Below, piece by piece: positions 1-9,158 of a stretch of DNA of 64,000 nucleotides. Both the position numbers and the translations under genes were made by a program. The notes under the pieces are model-generated. The model had not been told where the DNA came from, searched no databases, and saw nothing but the letters and a program-made list of their open reading frames with translations. Each line of letters opens with the position of its first letter. Within the stretch, counting starts at the first letter, position 1. The DNA is from Paracoccaceae bacterium (GTDB taxonomy: Bacteria; Pseudomonadota; Alphaproteobacteria; Rhodobacterales; Rhodobacteraceae). The stretch is from the NCBI GenBank assembly GCA_028285485.1, contig JANQPC010000108.1, positions 17,101 to 81,100 on the forward strand, in the 5' to 3' direction.

Positions 1-1
1 G

Positions 2-127
2 GTGGTTGAGAGCGTGGCCAAGGGCCTTGGCGCTCTGCTCAAACGCCTCGATGATCGGCTTGCGGCGATCGGGGCGGAGGATGAGCCCCCGGCAGCGGCG
101 GCCAAAGCCCCGGCGAAGAAGGGCTGA
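2..127 (+). CDS. C-terminal end of an unknown gene (5' end outside window)
   Basis: An open frame runs from the window edge to a TGA at 125-127 and encodes about 41 residues. The visible part is a Leu/Arg-rich helical stretch followed by an Ala/Pro/Lys-rich tail ending in KAPAKKG. It stops 6 bp before the sulfotransferase start, so the two genes may be co-transcribed. The family cannot be judged from the tail. Confidence 0.5.
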   Translation: MVESVAKGLGALLKRLDDRLAAIGAEDEPPAAAAKAPAKKG

Positions 128-133
128 AGCCCC

Positions 134-1045
134 ATGTCGCGCCTTCTGGTTGTTCTCTGCCCGCCACGCTCATTCTCGTCACTGATCTCGACGATGATTG
201 GGCAGCATCCCGAGATTTACGGCTTTCCTGAGCTTCACCTGATGATCCGCGAAACTGTGGGCGAGGTTATGGCGTGGGAGCGCAGATGCGAGCGCTATAC
301 GGGGCCGCCGGGCCTGTTGCGCACCATTGCCGAGATCGATCACGGCGCTCAGACGGCGGAGACCGTGCTGGAGGCGGCGAACTGGATCGAGGACAGGCTT
401 GATTGGAACTCCGCCTGGATGCTCGATTACTGCATCAAACGGGCAACTGAGGTGTCGGGCGCCCGCTACTGCCTTGAAAAATCACCTTCCGTGGCCTTCC
501 TTCCAGTCGCGCTTGAGCGGATGCGTCAGGCGTATCCCGATGCGCTTTACATTCATGTCACGCGCCATCCTCTTGGCCTGAAGAAATCGCTTGAGGAGTT
601 CGTGCGCGAGTCGCACCGCTTCACGCCGGAGCAGAAACAGGTTCGGCTGGATGCCTCTATGGGTGCCTGGCCGGTTGCGCAGCGCAATCTTCTTGATTTC
701 TGCGCGTCGCTTGCGCCGGGTCAATACATCCGCATCCGCGGGGAAGACGTGCTGCGAGACGCCGCCGCCACGCTGGCGCAGGTGGCAGAGTGGCTGGGGC
801 TGCGAACCGATGCGGCCGCAGTCGAGGCGATGCTGAGGCCGGAGGAAAGCCCCTATGCCACGCTTGGCCCTCCGAACGCGGCCTTTGGCAACGATCCCAA
901 GTTCATCGACAAGCCAAAATTCCGCCCCGGCAATCCCCGGTTGCGTTCCATAGATGGCTTCTTCGAAAGTGCCGAGGGGCAGGCATTCGATGCCCCGCGG
1001 CGCGATTATCTCGCGCAACTGGCAAGCTGCCTCGGCTATCAGTGA
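134..1045 (+). CDS. sulfotransferase family protein
   Basis: This 303-residue protein resembles PAPS-dependent sulfotransferases, which transfer sulfate from 3'-phosphoadenylyl sulfate to an acceptor. The N-terminus has a beta strand followed by CPPRSFSSL (residues 9-17), fitting the 5'-phosphosulfate-binding loop. LEKSPS (114-119) and HVTRHPLGLKKSLEE (141-155) fit the 3'-phosphate-binding region, with Arg144 and Ser152 as likely ligands. There is no signal peptide, so it should act in the cytoplasm. Length is usual for the family. The acceptor is unknown; a sulfatase-like gene lies 1 kb downstream on the other strand. The ATG is 6 bp after the preceding stop, and the stop overlaps the possible GTG start of the next gene. 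Confidence 0.8.
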   Translation: MSRLLVVLCPPRSFSSLISTMIGQHPEIYGFPELHLMIRETVGEVMAWERRCERYTGPPGLLRTIAEIDHGAQTAETVLEAANWIEDRLDWNSAWMLDYCIKRATEVSGARYCLEKSPSVAFLPVALERMRQAYPDALYIHVTRHPLGLKKSLEEFVRESHRFTPEQKQVRLDASMGAWPVAQRNLLDFCASLAPGQYIRIRGEDVLRDAAATLAQVAEWLGLRTDAAAVEAMLRPEESPYATLGPPNAAFGNDPKFIDKPKFRPGNPRLRSIDGFFESAEGQAFDAPRRDYLAQLASCLGYQ

Positions 1046-2070
1046 GCACGATGCCCGAAGCGCCGCCCCTTATCGCCGTCCGCGCGCCGCGCCTTTCGAT
1101 CGAGCCTGGCCTTGTTCAGCAACGCCTCCTTCTGGGGGATGAGCCGCTGGCAGTTGGGCTGATGAAGAAAGGCGCGAAAAAGATGGCGCTTGTGGCGGAT
1201 GTGGCGGGTGCGCCGGTGGCCCTGTGGGACGGGGCGGCCGCGTCGGCGGCCTTTGCGCGGCAAGAGGGGCCGGGGATATGGTGCGCCATGGCCGGGGGGC
1301 CGCTTTTGCGGGTGGAGACGGCGGCCTCGGGCGGGCCGACCGTTGTGGAAAGGCTTGCGACGGGCGCGCCGGCGGCGATCGGCCATGTAGGGAACACGCT
1401 TTGGGGGTTATGGCCCGGCGGCCCGGGGAAGGTGCCCGAGGTTGCGCCGCTTGATCCCGAACCCGGCGCGCGCCAGCCGGGGCCGGAGCCGGGCCCCGCG
1501 GGCCGGATTTCGGCGTTGGCGGGCACGGGCGCGGGCGCGCTCGCAGCGCTGGAAGCCGATGCGCGGGGCGGTTTTCGCGTTCATGTTCTGGAGCCAGACG
1601 GCTGGCGCGTGATGACCGAAGCGGGTGCAGCACGCTACGGGTTCAACGCCGCCGTTGTTGCCGCCGTGCCTTGGGGCGCGGGGCTCGCTGTGGCATCGGG
1701 GATGGACCTGACAGCCCGGGCCCGGGTGCCCGGGCTTGCCCATCGAGGGGAGATTCTGCGCCTCGCGCCCGATGGGGATTTCGATATTCTGGCAGGTGAA
1801 CTGCGCGTCAGCCCCTGGGGGCTCAAAGTGCCCCTTGCCGGTGCGCGCACGGAGGCGGTGCGCGAGCGCGGCGGCTTCACCCACCTGAGCGCGGCCGGGC
1901 CGAACCTGATCGCGGCGATGGAGACTGAATCGGGCCACGCGCTCGTGTTCCGCTTTTCCGCAGAGGGCGAGGCCCAAACGCTGGGTCAAGTTGCCGAACC
2001 GATCGAGGATCTGGCGGTTGGGCCGGACGGAACCGTTTTCGCGCTTCTTGGCAGCCCGGCAGAGCCCTAG
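1042..2070 (+). CDS. protein of unknown function, possible beta-propeller
   Basis: About 342 residues if translation starts at the GTG that overlaps the preceding TGA (GTGA at 1042-1045), or 339 from the ATG at 1051. The frame stays open upstream to 790, but that part lies inside the sulfotransferase gene. The protein is rich in Gly, Ala and Pro. It has repeated short strands ending in phrases such as AALEADARGGFRVHV and LAVGPDGTVFAL, which suggests WD40/NHL-like blades; that is inference. There is no signal peptide and no catalytic motif I recognise. Translational coupling suggests it works with the sulfotransferase. It ends 8 bp from the convergent sulfatase-like gene. Confidence 0.6.
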   Translation: MSTMPEAPPLIAVRAPRLSIEPGLVQQRLLLGDEPLAVGLMKKGAKKMALVADVAGAPVALWDGAAASAAFARQEGPGIWCAMAGGPLLRVETAASGGPTVVERLATGAPAAIGHVGNTLWGLWPGGPGKVPEVAPLDPEPGARQPGPEPGPAGRISALAGTGAGALAALEADARGGFRVHVLEPDGWRVMTEAGAARYGFNAAVVAAVPWGAGLAVASGMDLTARARVPGLAHRGEILRLAPDGDFDILAGELRVSPWGLKVPLAGARTEAVRERGGFTHLSAAGPNLIAAMETESGHALVFRFSAEGEAQTLGQVAEPIEDLAVGPDGTVFALLGSPAEP

Positions 2071-2077
2071 GCTGCCC

Positions 2078-2908
2078 TCAGGGGCGCAGGGATTCCAGAA
2101 ACGGCACCTCGAAAACCTTCTCATGCATCACCGGTCCGTGGCCGAAGAAATCGCCTTCGCCGAAGCATTCCCCGTGATCGGCCGCAACGATGATGTGGGT
2201 GTTGCGCGGGCATTTGGCGAGAAGCTCCCCCAGAAGCCCATCGACATACTCCACGCATTTCACCTGGTTCTCGTGCAGCATCACCATGTCTTCGGGCGAG
2301 AAGAATTCCGGCTCGCTATCGGGCCGGTCGGACGTGCGGGCAATGGCATCATCCATACCCTTGACCACTCCATGCACGCCGGAGATCCGCGGCAGCGCCT
2401 CGTCCTTCAGCATGTAGGGGTAATGCGTCTCGCCCAGATTGAAGAAGTAGTAGCTTGGCTGCTCGGCGGAGAATTCCAAGAGATCCACCATGCCGGCGAA
2501 ATCGTTGTGATCTTTCATTAACTGGTAATCATCGAAATGCGTGCCGAAGCCCGTGAACGGGTTGAGCACGGGCATCGAAACACGCCCGACCGTTCGGTAG
2601 CCTTGGCCCTGCAGCATCTTGGCCAGCGAGAGTTCGGGAACGAAGGATTTGAAAGACAGGTCCGGGATATCGAGCCGGTCGACCCAAAGCGCGTATTCCT
2701 GCTTGTAAACCTCGGACGCAAGGATCCGGGTGGGCGCCTTATGGGCGACCTGGCCGAGAAAGATCGAGTGATGCGAGGGCGCGGTCCAGGAGGCGTAGGA
2801 CCAGCGCGCTTCGCCGGTGCCGAGACGGTCCATGTTAGGCGTTTTCGCCCGGGCGTAGCTGTCGAACCGGCAGCTATCCATGATGATGTAGACGAGATTA
2901 TTCGGCAT
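2078..2908 (-). CDS. sulfatase-like hydrolase (alkaline phosphatase superfamily)
   Basis: A 276-residue protein with the fold signature of the sulfatase/phosphopentomutase superfamily. VYIIMDSCRFDSY near the N-terminus supplies the first metal Asp (D11). SWTAPSHHS (40-48) is at the nucleophile position. NLGETHYPY (157-165) and AADHGECFGEGDFFGHG (242-258) give the C-terminal Asp, His, His metal ligands. The formylglycine motif CxPxR of true arylsulfatases is not seen, so a Thr/Ser-nucleophile phosphatase, phosphotransferase or related enzyme is possible. It is shorter than typical sulfatases (400-550). No signal peptide is visible, so a cytoplasmic location is likely. It is convergent with the preceding gene. 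Confidence 0.75.
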   Translation of the reverse strand: MPNNLVYIIMDSCRFDSYARAKTPNMDRLGTGEARWSYASWTAPSHHSIFLGQVAHKAPTRILASEVYKQEYALWVDRLDIPDLSFKSFVPELSLAKMLQGQGYRTVGRVSMPVLNPFTGFGTHFDDYQLMKDHNDFAGMVDLLEFSAEQPSYYFFNLGETHYPYMLKDEALPRISGVHGVVKGMDDAIARTSDRPDSEPEFFSPEDMVMLHENQVKCVEYVDGLLGELLAKCPRNTHIIVAADHGECFGEGDFFGHGPVMHEKVFEVPFLESLRP

Positions 2909-2960
2909 GGTCTATTCAACCGGTGTTTGGCGGGAAGGGAAGCGCGCGGAGCGTGGTGGT

Positions 2961-2982
2961 GCCGGGGCGCGTGAACCCCGGC
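2961..2982 (-). terminator. hairpin downstream of the TPR gene, possible terminator
   Basis: A perfect 7-bp GC stem (GCCGGGG at 2961-2967, CCCCGGC at 2976-2982) with an 8-nt loop lies 22 bp beyond the stop of the minus-strand TPR gene. No U-tract follows on either strand, so it may only stabilise a 3' end. Confidence 0.3.
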
Positions 2983-3003
2983 GCACGGTCCGTCAGGCGA
3001 TCG

Positions 3004-4080
3004 TCAGCCGCGGTTCTGAAGCCGTTCGCGCACGAGGCCGCTGAGCGCCCTGCGGTTATGGCTTCGCCAGAGCTTGGCCCTTTGCTGCGCCGTCTCGCCC
3101 TTCTTCTCATCCTCGGCTTTCAGGGGATTGAGCCGGGCCACGCGGCAGGATTGGCGGTAGAACGCTATGGCCTCTTCCGGCTTTTCCGCCTTCAGCGCCA
3201 TATCCCCGCGCAGCTTTGCCGCTATGGGGGCCATGATCCGCTTTTCCCCAAGCGCGGCGATTTCCTTTTCGGCTTCCTCGAAACGCTTGGATTCGATCAG
3301 CGCGGAGATATAGCGCAGGCCGTCATCAGGGCGCTTTGATCCGGCCTCGACAAATTTTCGGGTCTGTTCAACCGCAATGTCGGGTTTGCCGCTGCGCAGC
3401 GCGACCTTGGCCAGGCGGGTTGCGCGCACGCGATCCCCGGGATGGGCGGCAGCGTCCTTGGCAATGAAATCGTAGGCTTCTTCGCCGCGGCCATCGGCGC
3501 GCATCAGCCGCATATATGCCTTCAGTGCCCGGTCGTTTCGCGGGCTCTCGCCAACGAGGTGCTGCAGAACCATTGCGGCACCCGCCTTGTCGCCTTTCTT
3601 GATCAGGATTCGGGCCTTGAGTTCAAACGCCCGCTCCATCGAAGGATCGGTCTTGAGCGCCCGGTCGATTATCTCGAGCGCGGCGTCGTAATCTTCTGCC
3701 GCGAACTTGACCGCCGCGGCCCCCACATGCGCCCGCGCCGATCCCGGATCGAGATTGATCGCTTCTGCGAAAACGCGGGTCGCGGCCTCGTGATCCTGCT
3801 TTCGCACATGCACGAAGCCCTCGGCGATCACCGGTTCAACTTCCAGCGGCGCCAGCCCGCGCGCCTTCTCGGCGGCCCGCAGCGCATCGTCGTATTTCTG
3901 TTGCTTGCGCAGCAGCCGCGAGAGCGCGACGAAAGCTTGGGTCGATTTCGGATCGCTGACCAGGAACTCAACGACCGCGCGTTCGGCGGCGGCCAATCCG
4001 GAGGATTGTTCGATCTTGCGGATATCGGCAAAGCTCAAACGCCCGCCCGCCCCATTTTCCATGTTTGAAGACAGTTCCAC
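3004..4080 (-). CDS. tetratricopeptide repeat protein
   Basis: A 358-residue soluble protein made almost entirely of TPR-like helix pairs, from about residue 30 to 320. Typical repeat phrases are visible, such as KYDDALRAAEKARGLAPLE, HEAATRVFAEAINLDPGSA and DYDAALEIIDRALKTDPSM. TPR proteins are scaffolds, and the partner cannot be read from the sequence. The start MELSSNMENG is the first ATG of the frame; the second Met is six residues in. There is no signal peptide or membrane segment. It is separated from the sulfatase-like gene by 95 bp and has a long non-coding region upstream. Roseobacter TPR proteins of this type often sit near sulfotransferases and glycosyltransferases, as here, but a shared pathway is only inferred. 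Confidence 0.75.
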   Translation of the reverse strand: MELSSNMENGAGGRLSFADIRKIEQSSGLAAAERAVVEFLVSDPKSTQAFVALSRLLRKQQKYDDALRAAEKARGLAPLEVEPVIAEGFVHVRKQDHEAATRVFAEAINLDPGSARAHVGAAAVKFAAEDYDAALEIIDRALKTDPSMERAFELKARILIKKGDKAGAAMVLQHLVGESPRNDRALKAYMRLMRADGRGEEAYDFIAKDAAAHPGDRVRATRLAKVALRSGKPDIAVEQTRKFVEAGSKRPDDGLRYISALIESKRFEEAEKEIAALGEKRIMAPIAAKLRGDMALKAEKPEEAIAFYRQSCRVARLNPLKAEDEKKGETAQQRAKLWRSHNRRALSGLVRERLQNRG

Positions 4081-4627
4081 GGCCTACTCCGTTACAAGTT
4101 ACTCAGTTACACGGGTGGGGCATGCCAGAGATACGCCGCGGCATCCAACGCCCGCTCCGCAATAGGAGCGTGCTTTTCGGACGCGACAACGAAAACGAGC
4201 CGGACTCCCTCGTAAAGTCCTGCAACCCCCACGTTTTCTGGCGGTCAGTATAGGTGCGCGTGCGCAAACTGTCCACAATGCACTTCACTGAAGCGGCGGC
4301 GCGAAATCATTGTTGCCGAAGGATTAATCACCGCTGCCGGGGCATGGCGGAGGATGTCGGCGAAGTGCACCTCGTTGCGCCGGGGAGCGAAGTTCTAACG
4401 CGCTGGGCCGCTATTTCTGCAATCGGGCCACGCGCAGTGCCGGATCGGATGGCTTGCAGCGCGTCGACCGGGCGAACAGGCTCAGTAGGTTGTCTATCTT
4501 CGCGCCCGTTCTACGGCACGCGTGGTTCGGAATCCTGCCTCTGATTATGCGAGTTTCAGAATATAAATCAGCCTTGTACCGGCCAAACTTCACATCTCCT
4601 CCATGCTCTCATGGAGCGTCCCGCCCG
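4081..4627. other. 547-bp intergenic region without a convincing gene
   Basis: Short open frames exist on both strands (largest 96 codons, 4254-4544), but none has a recognisable domain or a good ribosome-binding site. Two local structures are visible. GTTAC occurs three times (4091, 4098 and 4106) just upstream of the TPR start. A perfect 7-bp hairpin CTCCATG/CATGGAG (4599-4616) lies just beyond the 3' end of the glycosyltransferase gene. The promoter of the TPR gene must lie here. Confidence 0.5.
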
Positions 4628-6274
4628 CTACCGCTCGCACACCCCCGGCGCGGCGGCTTCCGCCCTCAGCCCGCGCCCCAGGTAGTAGCCATAGCGCCGC
4701 TCGCCGTCGAAGAGGGTGAAGCCGCCGAGCGGGCGCACCTCGTCAAAGAGTTCGCAGAACGGGCCTAGTGCGCCCGGCGGATCATGCCCTTCGATCACGA
4801 TGAACACATCGCCCCCCGGCCTGTCGTGCCGGAGTCCGGCGATGTCGAAGCCCCAGATCGCGCGCTGGGCGGCCCGGCCCCTGCGGAAGACCTTGTTGTT
4901 GTCGATGTTGTAGATGCCGCTCGGGCGGTTGAGCCAGAAGGCCAGTTGCGCCGCGGTATCGTAGCGGTTGACGAGGATCGTGCCTCTGGCCTCGGGCGTG
5001 GCGGCAAGGCGCGCCTGAAGATCCTCGGCCAGGTGTTCCCAGCCCGAAAGCTTGTCGGTCGCCAGCCCGCGCAGGCTGGCCGGCACGTGTTCGTACCGGG
5101 CGGTGAGCGTGATGCTGAACAGGGCGAGGATCAGGAAGGCGGCTGCAGAGGCCGGAACCGCCCAGGCGAACACGCGGCCTGCGGCGCCGGACCCCCTGAT
5201 GGCGCGCAATGCCCCGGGCAACCAGGGCAAAAGCGCGACATAGGCAAAGATCGCCCAATGCCCTGTGGTGGTGTTTCCCGCTACCGCCCAGGGGCTGAGC
5301 GCGGTGAAGGGCGCGAGGTAAGCCACGGCCATCGCTGCGGCAAGCCCCGCGGGGCCATCCCCACCGATGGCCGCCCGCGCAACGCGCCAGAGCGTTGCGG
5401 CCAGGGCTGCGAACATCAGCGGGGTGACCCAGATCGCCTGCTCCACGAGGTAGAGCAGCCCCTCGGGATCAAACTGCCAGGGATGCCTGTCCACGAAATG
5501 AAAGGACACGCCCGCCAGATCATGGGCGAGGTTGAACCAGAGAACCGGCAGTGCCCCAAAAGCCGCGATGGCGAGCGCAGTCCAGGGGCCGGGCCTGCGC
5601 AGCCGGGCGCGGCCCGCTTGCGTGGCCAGCAGGTAGAGAAGCGCGCCCAGGCCGAAAAAAGCAAAGCGGTAGTGGGCGTTAAAGGCCAGCGCCGCGCTCA
5701 GGCCCGCAACCACCCACCAGCCAATCCCATCACGTCGCATCGCGCGTTCGAGCGCCCCGAAGCACAGCACCTGCAGCAGCAACAGCGGTACATCGGGGAT
5801 TGCGAGCAGCCCCATCAGCGCGGGCACTGGCAAGAGCATCGCGAAGATCGCCGCAAGAACCGCATCGCGCCCGCCGGTGAGCGGGCGCGCTACCCAGTAG
5901 ACGGCGAAGGGCAGCAGGCTGCCCGCTGCAAGAAACGGCCAGCGCACGCCGAAGGGCGTGTTGCCTGCAACCTCTGTTCCAAGCGCAACCAGCGCGGGCG
6001 TCAGAAACGGCACATCGCTGTAGGAGAGCGCGGGGTGCTGCGCCTCAAGCCAGTAAAACGCGCCGTCGCCGAACAGCTCAAGATTTGCGGCGAGCACGCA
6101 TTTTGCCACGAGGAGAGAAAGAAATAGCGCCGCCGCCGCGCGCCACAGCGCAGGGGGGACCGTTTCTTCCGCCGATCTGCCCGCGCGGGCCGTGGGAGTG
6201 ACCATCTCGAAAGGCGAGATAGGCATCGAAGGGGCCAAGGGAAAGGGCGCAACCGGCCCGGCTTGGCAGATCAT
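4628..6274 (-). CDS. GT39/ArnT-like membrane glycosyltransferase
   Basis: Up to 548 residues with about ten to twelve hydrophobic segments. It has the layout of PMT/ArnT-family glycosyltransferases, which move a sugar from a polyprenyl phosphate donor on the periplasmic side of the inner membrane. After the first membrane helix, ELFGDGAFYWLEAQHPALSY carries the acidic motif and the aromatic residues typical of the first periplasmic loop. The C-terminal 150 residues form a soluble domain. Acceptor and sugar are unknown. The true start is uncertain: Met16 (6229) or Met24 (6205) would remove a hydrophilic N-terminal stretch and leave room for a divergent promoter with the next gene. Confidence 0.75.
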   Translation of the reverse strand: MICQAGPVAPFPLAPSMPISPFEMVTPTARAGRSAEETVPPALWRAAAALFLSLLVAKCVLAANLELFGDGAFYWLEAQHPALSYSDVPFLTPALVALGTEVAGNTPFGVRWPFLAAGSLLPFAVYWVARPLTGGRDAVLAAIFAMLLPVPALMGLLAIPDVPLLLLQVLCFGALERAMRRDGIGWWVVAGLSAALAFNAHYRFAFFGLGALLYLLATQAGRARLRRPGPWTALAIAAFGALPVLWFNLAHDLAGVSFHFVDRHPWQFDPEGLLYLVEQAIWVTPLMFAALAATLWRVARAAIGGDGPAGLAAAMAVAYLAPFTALSPWAVAGNTTTGHWAIFAYVALLPWLPGALRAIRGSGAAGRVFAWAVPASAAAFLILALFSITLTARYEHVPASLRGLATDKLSGWEHLAEDLQARLAATPEARGTILVNRYDTAAQLAFWLNRPSGIYNIDNNKVFRRGRAAQRAIWGFDIAGLRHDRPGGDVFIVIEGHDPPGALGPFCELFDEVRPLGGFTLFDGERRYGYYLGRGLRAEAAAPGVCER

Positions 6275-6312
6275 GCGCCATCGGGCAGGCTGGCGGCGTA
6301 GGGGAGATGCCG

Positions 6313-7644
6313 ATGCCAGAGATTACCGATGCTCAAGGGCACGCGCTCAGCGGCGCCACACCCGCCGCCGCCGGGGCGTTCGATGCCGCGGTGGAGGCGT
6401 TCAATACCTTCCGCGGTGATCCCATCGCGCTGCTCGATCAGGCGCTGGCCGAGGCGCCGGGTTTTGCCATGGCGCATCTGACAAAGGCGCATCTCTTCGC
6501 GCTGACGACAGAGGTTGATGCGACCCGCGCTGCGGAAGAGGCGCTGGCGGCGGCGCGAGGTTGCACCCTAAGCGCGCGCGAAGCCGGCCATGCCGCAGCG
6601 CTCGGCCATCTTGTGGCCGGGAACTGGACAGCGGCGGCCACGGCGCTTGATCGCGTCTCCATGGATCATCCGCACGATATCGTGGCGCTCCAATCGGGCC
6701 ACAACATGGATTTCTTCCGGGGCGATGCCCGCGGCCTGCGCGACCGGATCGCCCGCGCGCTTCCGGCCTGGCCGGAAGAGATGCCGGGGCGCTCCATCGT
6801 GCTGGGCATGTATGCTTTCGGGCTGGAGGAGGCGGGGGATTACGCGCGGGCCGAGGCGGTGGGGCGCGAGGCGGTGGCCCGCGATCCGCGCGATAGCTGG
6901 GCCCATCACGCGGTAGCCCATGTGCTGGAGATGGAGGGCCGCGCCGAAGAGGGTGTGGCCTGGATGGAAGACCGCGCCGCCCAATGGGCGGATGAGGCGA
7001 GCTTCTTCAAGGTGCATAACTGGTGGCACAAGGCGCTTTGCCATCTGGAGCTTGGCGATCCCGCCGCCGCATTGGCCGTGTATGACGGCGAGATTGCGGG
7101 GCAAGGGGCGCTCGCGCTGAACCTTCTTGATGCCTCAGCGCTGCTCTGGCGCCTCACGCTCTCGGGCACCGATCCGGGCGATCGGTGGGAGGTGCTGGCG
7201 CGGGCCTGGGAGCCGCATCTGCCCACCACCGGCTATCCGTTCAACGATTGGCACGCTGCGATGGCCTGGATCGCCGCCGGGCGGCGCAGCGAACTGGAGG
7301 CCACGCTTGCGGCGCTCAAATCCGCCGAGGGCAGCGAGGCCGCGCTCTGGGCGCGGGAAACGGGCGTGGCGCTGATCGAGGGGTTCGATGCGGCCTGGCG
7401 CGGGGATTACGGGCGCGCCGTCGATCTTCTGCACCCGGCGCGGGCCATCGCGGGAAGCTTCGGCGGCAGCCATGCGCAACGCGATGTGATCGACTGGACG
7501 TTGACGGAAGCGGCGATCCGCGGCGGGTTCTCTGGCGCCGCCACGGCGCTTTCGCGCGAACGCCTGGCGCTTCGCCCGCACAGCCCGGTAAACCTTGCCT
7601 TCCTCGCGCGCGCCGAGGCGCTGGGCGCAGGGGCGCCTGGGTGA
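6313..7644 (+). CDS. TTC38-like tetratricopeptide repeat protein
   Basis: A 443-residue soluble protein matching the bacterial TTC38 family in length and layout. The family is poorly characterised. Helical repeats cover the whole chain, with the family-typical phrase WAHHAVAHVLEMEGR near the middle and SFFKVHNWWHKALCHLELGD further on. No signal peptide or membrane helix is seen. The second ATG (6313) is preferred over 6307 because GGGGAG at 6301-6306 then has a spacing of 6. The gene is divergent from the GT39 gene. It is followed after about 55 bp by the BtuF-like gene, with which it may be co-transcribed. Confidence 0.75.
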   Translation: MPEITDAQGHALSGATPAAAGAFDAAVEAFNTFRGDPIALLDQALAEAPGFAMAHLTKAHLFALTTEVDATRAAEEALAAARGCTLSAREAGHAAALGHLVAGNWTAAATALDRVSMDHPHDIVALQSGHNMDFFRGDARGLRDRIARALPAWPEEMPGRSIVLGMYAFGLEEAGDYARAEAVGREAVARDPRDSWAHHAVAHVLEMEGRAEEGVAWMEDRAAQWADEASFFKVHNWWHKALCHLELGDPAAALAVYDGEIAGQGALALNLLDASALLWRLTLSGTDPGDRWEVLARAWEPHLPTTGYPFNDWHAAMAWIAAGRRSELEATLAALKSAEGSEAALWARETGVALIEGFDAAWRGDYGRAVDLLHPARAIAGSFGGSHAQRDVIDWTLTEAAIRGGFSGAATALSRERLALRPHSPVNLAFLARAEALGAGAPG

Positions 7645-7699
7645 GGGGCACCGCGCGTGGAAGCCTGCCTGTTCCGTGCGCCACCGAGGCCATCGACCC

Positions 7700-8503
7700 G
7701 TGAGCCGCAGCTTCCCGCCTGAGCGCATCGTCTGCCTCACCGAAGAAACGGTCGAAGCGATCTATCTTCTGGGTGAAGAGGCGCGGATCGTGGGGGTGAC
7801 GGGCTATGCGGTGCGCCCGCCCGGGGTACGGCGCGAAAAGCCGCGCGTTGGGGCGTTTACCTCAGCCGATCTGCCGAAGATCCTGGCGCTTGAGCCCGAT
7901 CTCGTGCTCACCTTCTCCGATCTGCAGGCCGATATCGCGGCGGGGCTGATCCGCGAAGGTGTGGCCGTGCATGCCTTCAACCAGCGCGATGTGGCAGGCA
8001 TTCTTTCCATGATCCGCACCTTGGGGGCGCTTCTGGGGGTGCCAGCGCGCGCAGAACGGCTTGTGGGCGAGTACGCTGCGCGCATCAAAACCCTTGAGGC
8101 CAGCGCCCCGTCCACCCGCCCGTGCGTGTATTTCGAGGAATGGGATGACCCGTTGATTGCCGGAATCGGCTGGGTGAGCGAGCTGATCGAGATTGCCGGG
8201 GGTGCGGACATCTTTGCCGAAATCGCCCGTTCTGGGGGCGCAAAGGGCCGGATTGTTGCGCCTGAAGCGGTGATCGCGGCGCAACCGGACATCATTCTTG
8301 CCTCGTGGTGCGGCAAGAAGGTACGCATCGAGCGGTTTGCGGATCGGCCCGGCTGGGGGGCGATCCCGGCTGTTCGGGCGGGGCGGATCCACGAGATCAA
8401 GTCACCGCTGATCCTCGCGCCGGGCCCTGCGGCGCTGACCGAGGGGCTTGACGCGATCGCCGCGGCTATTCGCGGCCACGTGGATGAAAGGGCGTGGGGG
8501 TAG
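7700..8503 (+). CDS. BtuF-like cobalamin/metal-chelate binding protein without signal peptide
   Basis: A 267-residue protein of the helical-backbone (BtuF/FhuD-type) periplasmic binding family. The N-terminal lobe reads RIVCLTEETVEAIYLLGEE, then KILALEPDLVLTFSDLQ. The C-terminal lobe has VIAAQPDIILASWCG and ends in LTEGLDAIAAAI. Such proteins normally deliver B12, haem or siderophores to an ABC importer. Here the start is the GTG at 7700 (VSRSFPPERIV), and neither this nor the longer open frame from 7595 encodes a signal peptide. A cytoplasmic role is therefore more likely, as in other leaderless members annotated as cobalamin-binding. The gene ends 7 bp before exbB and probably belongs to the same operon. 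Confidence 0.75.
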   Translation: MSRSFPPERIVCLTEETVEAIYLLGEEARIVGVTGYAVRPPGVRREKPRVGAFTSADLPKILALEPDLVLTFSDLQADIAAGLIREGVAVHAFNQRDVAGILSMIRTLGALLGVPARAERLVGEYAARIKTLEASAPSTRPCVYFEEWDDPLIAGIGWVSELIEIAGGADIFAEIARSGGAKGRIVAPEAVIAAQPDIILASWCGKKVRIERFADRPGWGAIPAVRAGRIHEIKSPLILAPGPAALTEGLDAIAAAIRGHVDERAWG

Positions 8504-8510
8504 GGGCCTG

Positions 8511-9158
8511 ATGGACGGGCTGACGGAGTTCCTGATGCAGGGCGGCCCGGCGCTGTGGGTAATCGCAGGGCTGTCCGTTGCGACGCTTGCGCTGATCCTC
8601 TGGAAGATCTGGCGGCTTGGCGCTGCGGGCGCGTGGAGCGGGCTGCCCGAAGCCGCCCTTGCGGCCTGGGCGGCCGGCGATCTGCGCGGCGCGGATGCGC
8701 TGCTGCAGGGCCGCCGCGGCATTCGCCCCCGGATCGCGCGTGCGGCGATCGGGCTCCGGCGCGATGCGGGCTTGAGCGATGAGACCGCGCGCGAAGAAAT
8801 GGCGCGCCTTGCCCGGGGAGAGCTTCAGCAACTGCGCACAGGCCTGCGCGCGCTGGAACTGGTGGCCACCATTGCCCCGCTGATCGGCCTTTTCGGCACG
8901 GTTCTGGGGATGATCGGTGCCTTTCAGGCGCTGCAGGCGGCGGGCGCGCAAGCCGATCCCGGCGTTCTGGCGGGCGGCGTTTGGCAGGCGCTTTTGACAA
9001 CGGCGGCGGGCATGGCAGTTGCGATCCCGGCGGCGATAGCGCTGGCCTGGTTCGAAGGTGTGGCGGAGGCGGTGCAGACCGATCTCGAAGACATCGCGAC
9101 CCGCATCTTCACCCGTGGACCCAGGCAATACGCCACCCCTGTGCGGACGGCCTCGTGA
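8511..9158 (+). CDS. exbB: ExbB/TolQ/MotA family proton channel protein
   Basis: A 215-residue inner-membrane protein with three hydrophobic segments: about residues 13-30, 120-145 and 160-185. The second and third carry the family signature LELVATIAPLIGLFGTVLGMIGAF and LTTAAGMAVAIPAAIAL. In ExbB these helices form the proton path that powers TonB-dependent outer-membrane receptors. The ATG at 8511 follows TAGGGG and is preferred over the longer frame. Its stop overlaps the GTG of the next gene (GTGA). MotA and TolQ share the fold, but two ExbD genes and a TonB gene directly downstream decide for ExbB. Confidence 0.88.
   Translation: MDGLTEFLMQGGPALWVIAGLSVATLALILWKIWRLGAAGAWSGLPEAALAAWAAGDLRGADALLQGRRGIRPRIARAAIGLRRDAGLSDETAREEMARLARGELQQLRTGLRALELVATIAPLIGLFGTVLGMIGAFQALQAAGAQADPGVLAGGVWQALLTTAAGMAVAIPAAIALAWFEGVAEAVQTDLEDIATRIFTRGPRQYATPVRTAS

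Noticed and set aside
4254..4544. 96-codon open frame in the intergenic region
   Set aside because: No ribosome-binding site, no domain and atypical composition.
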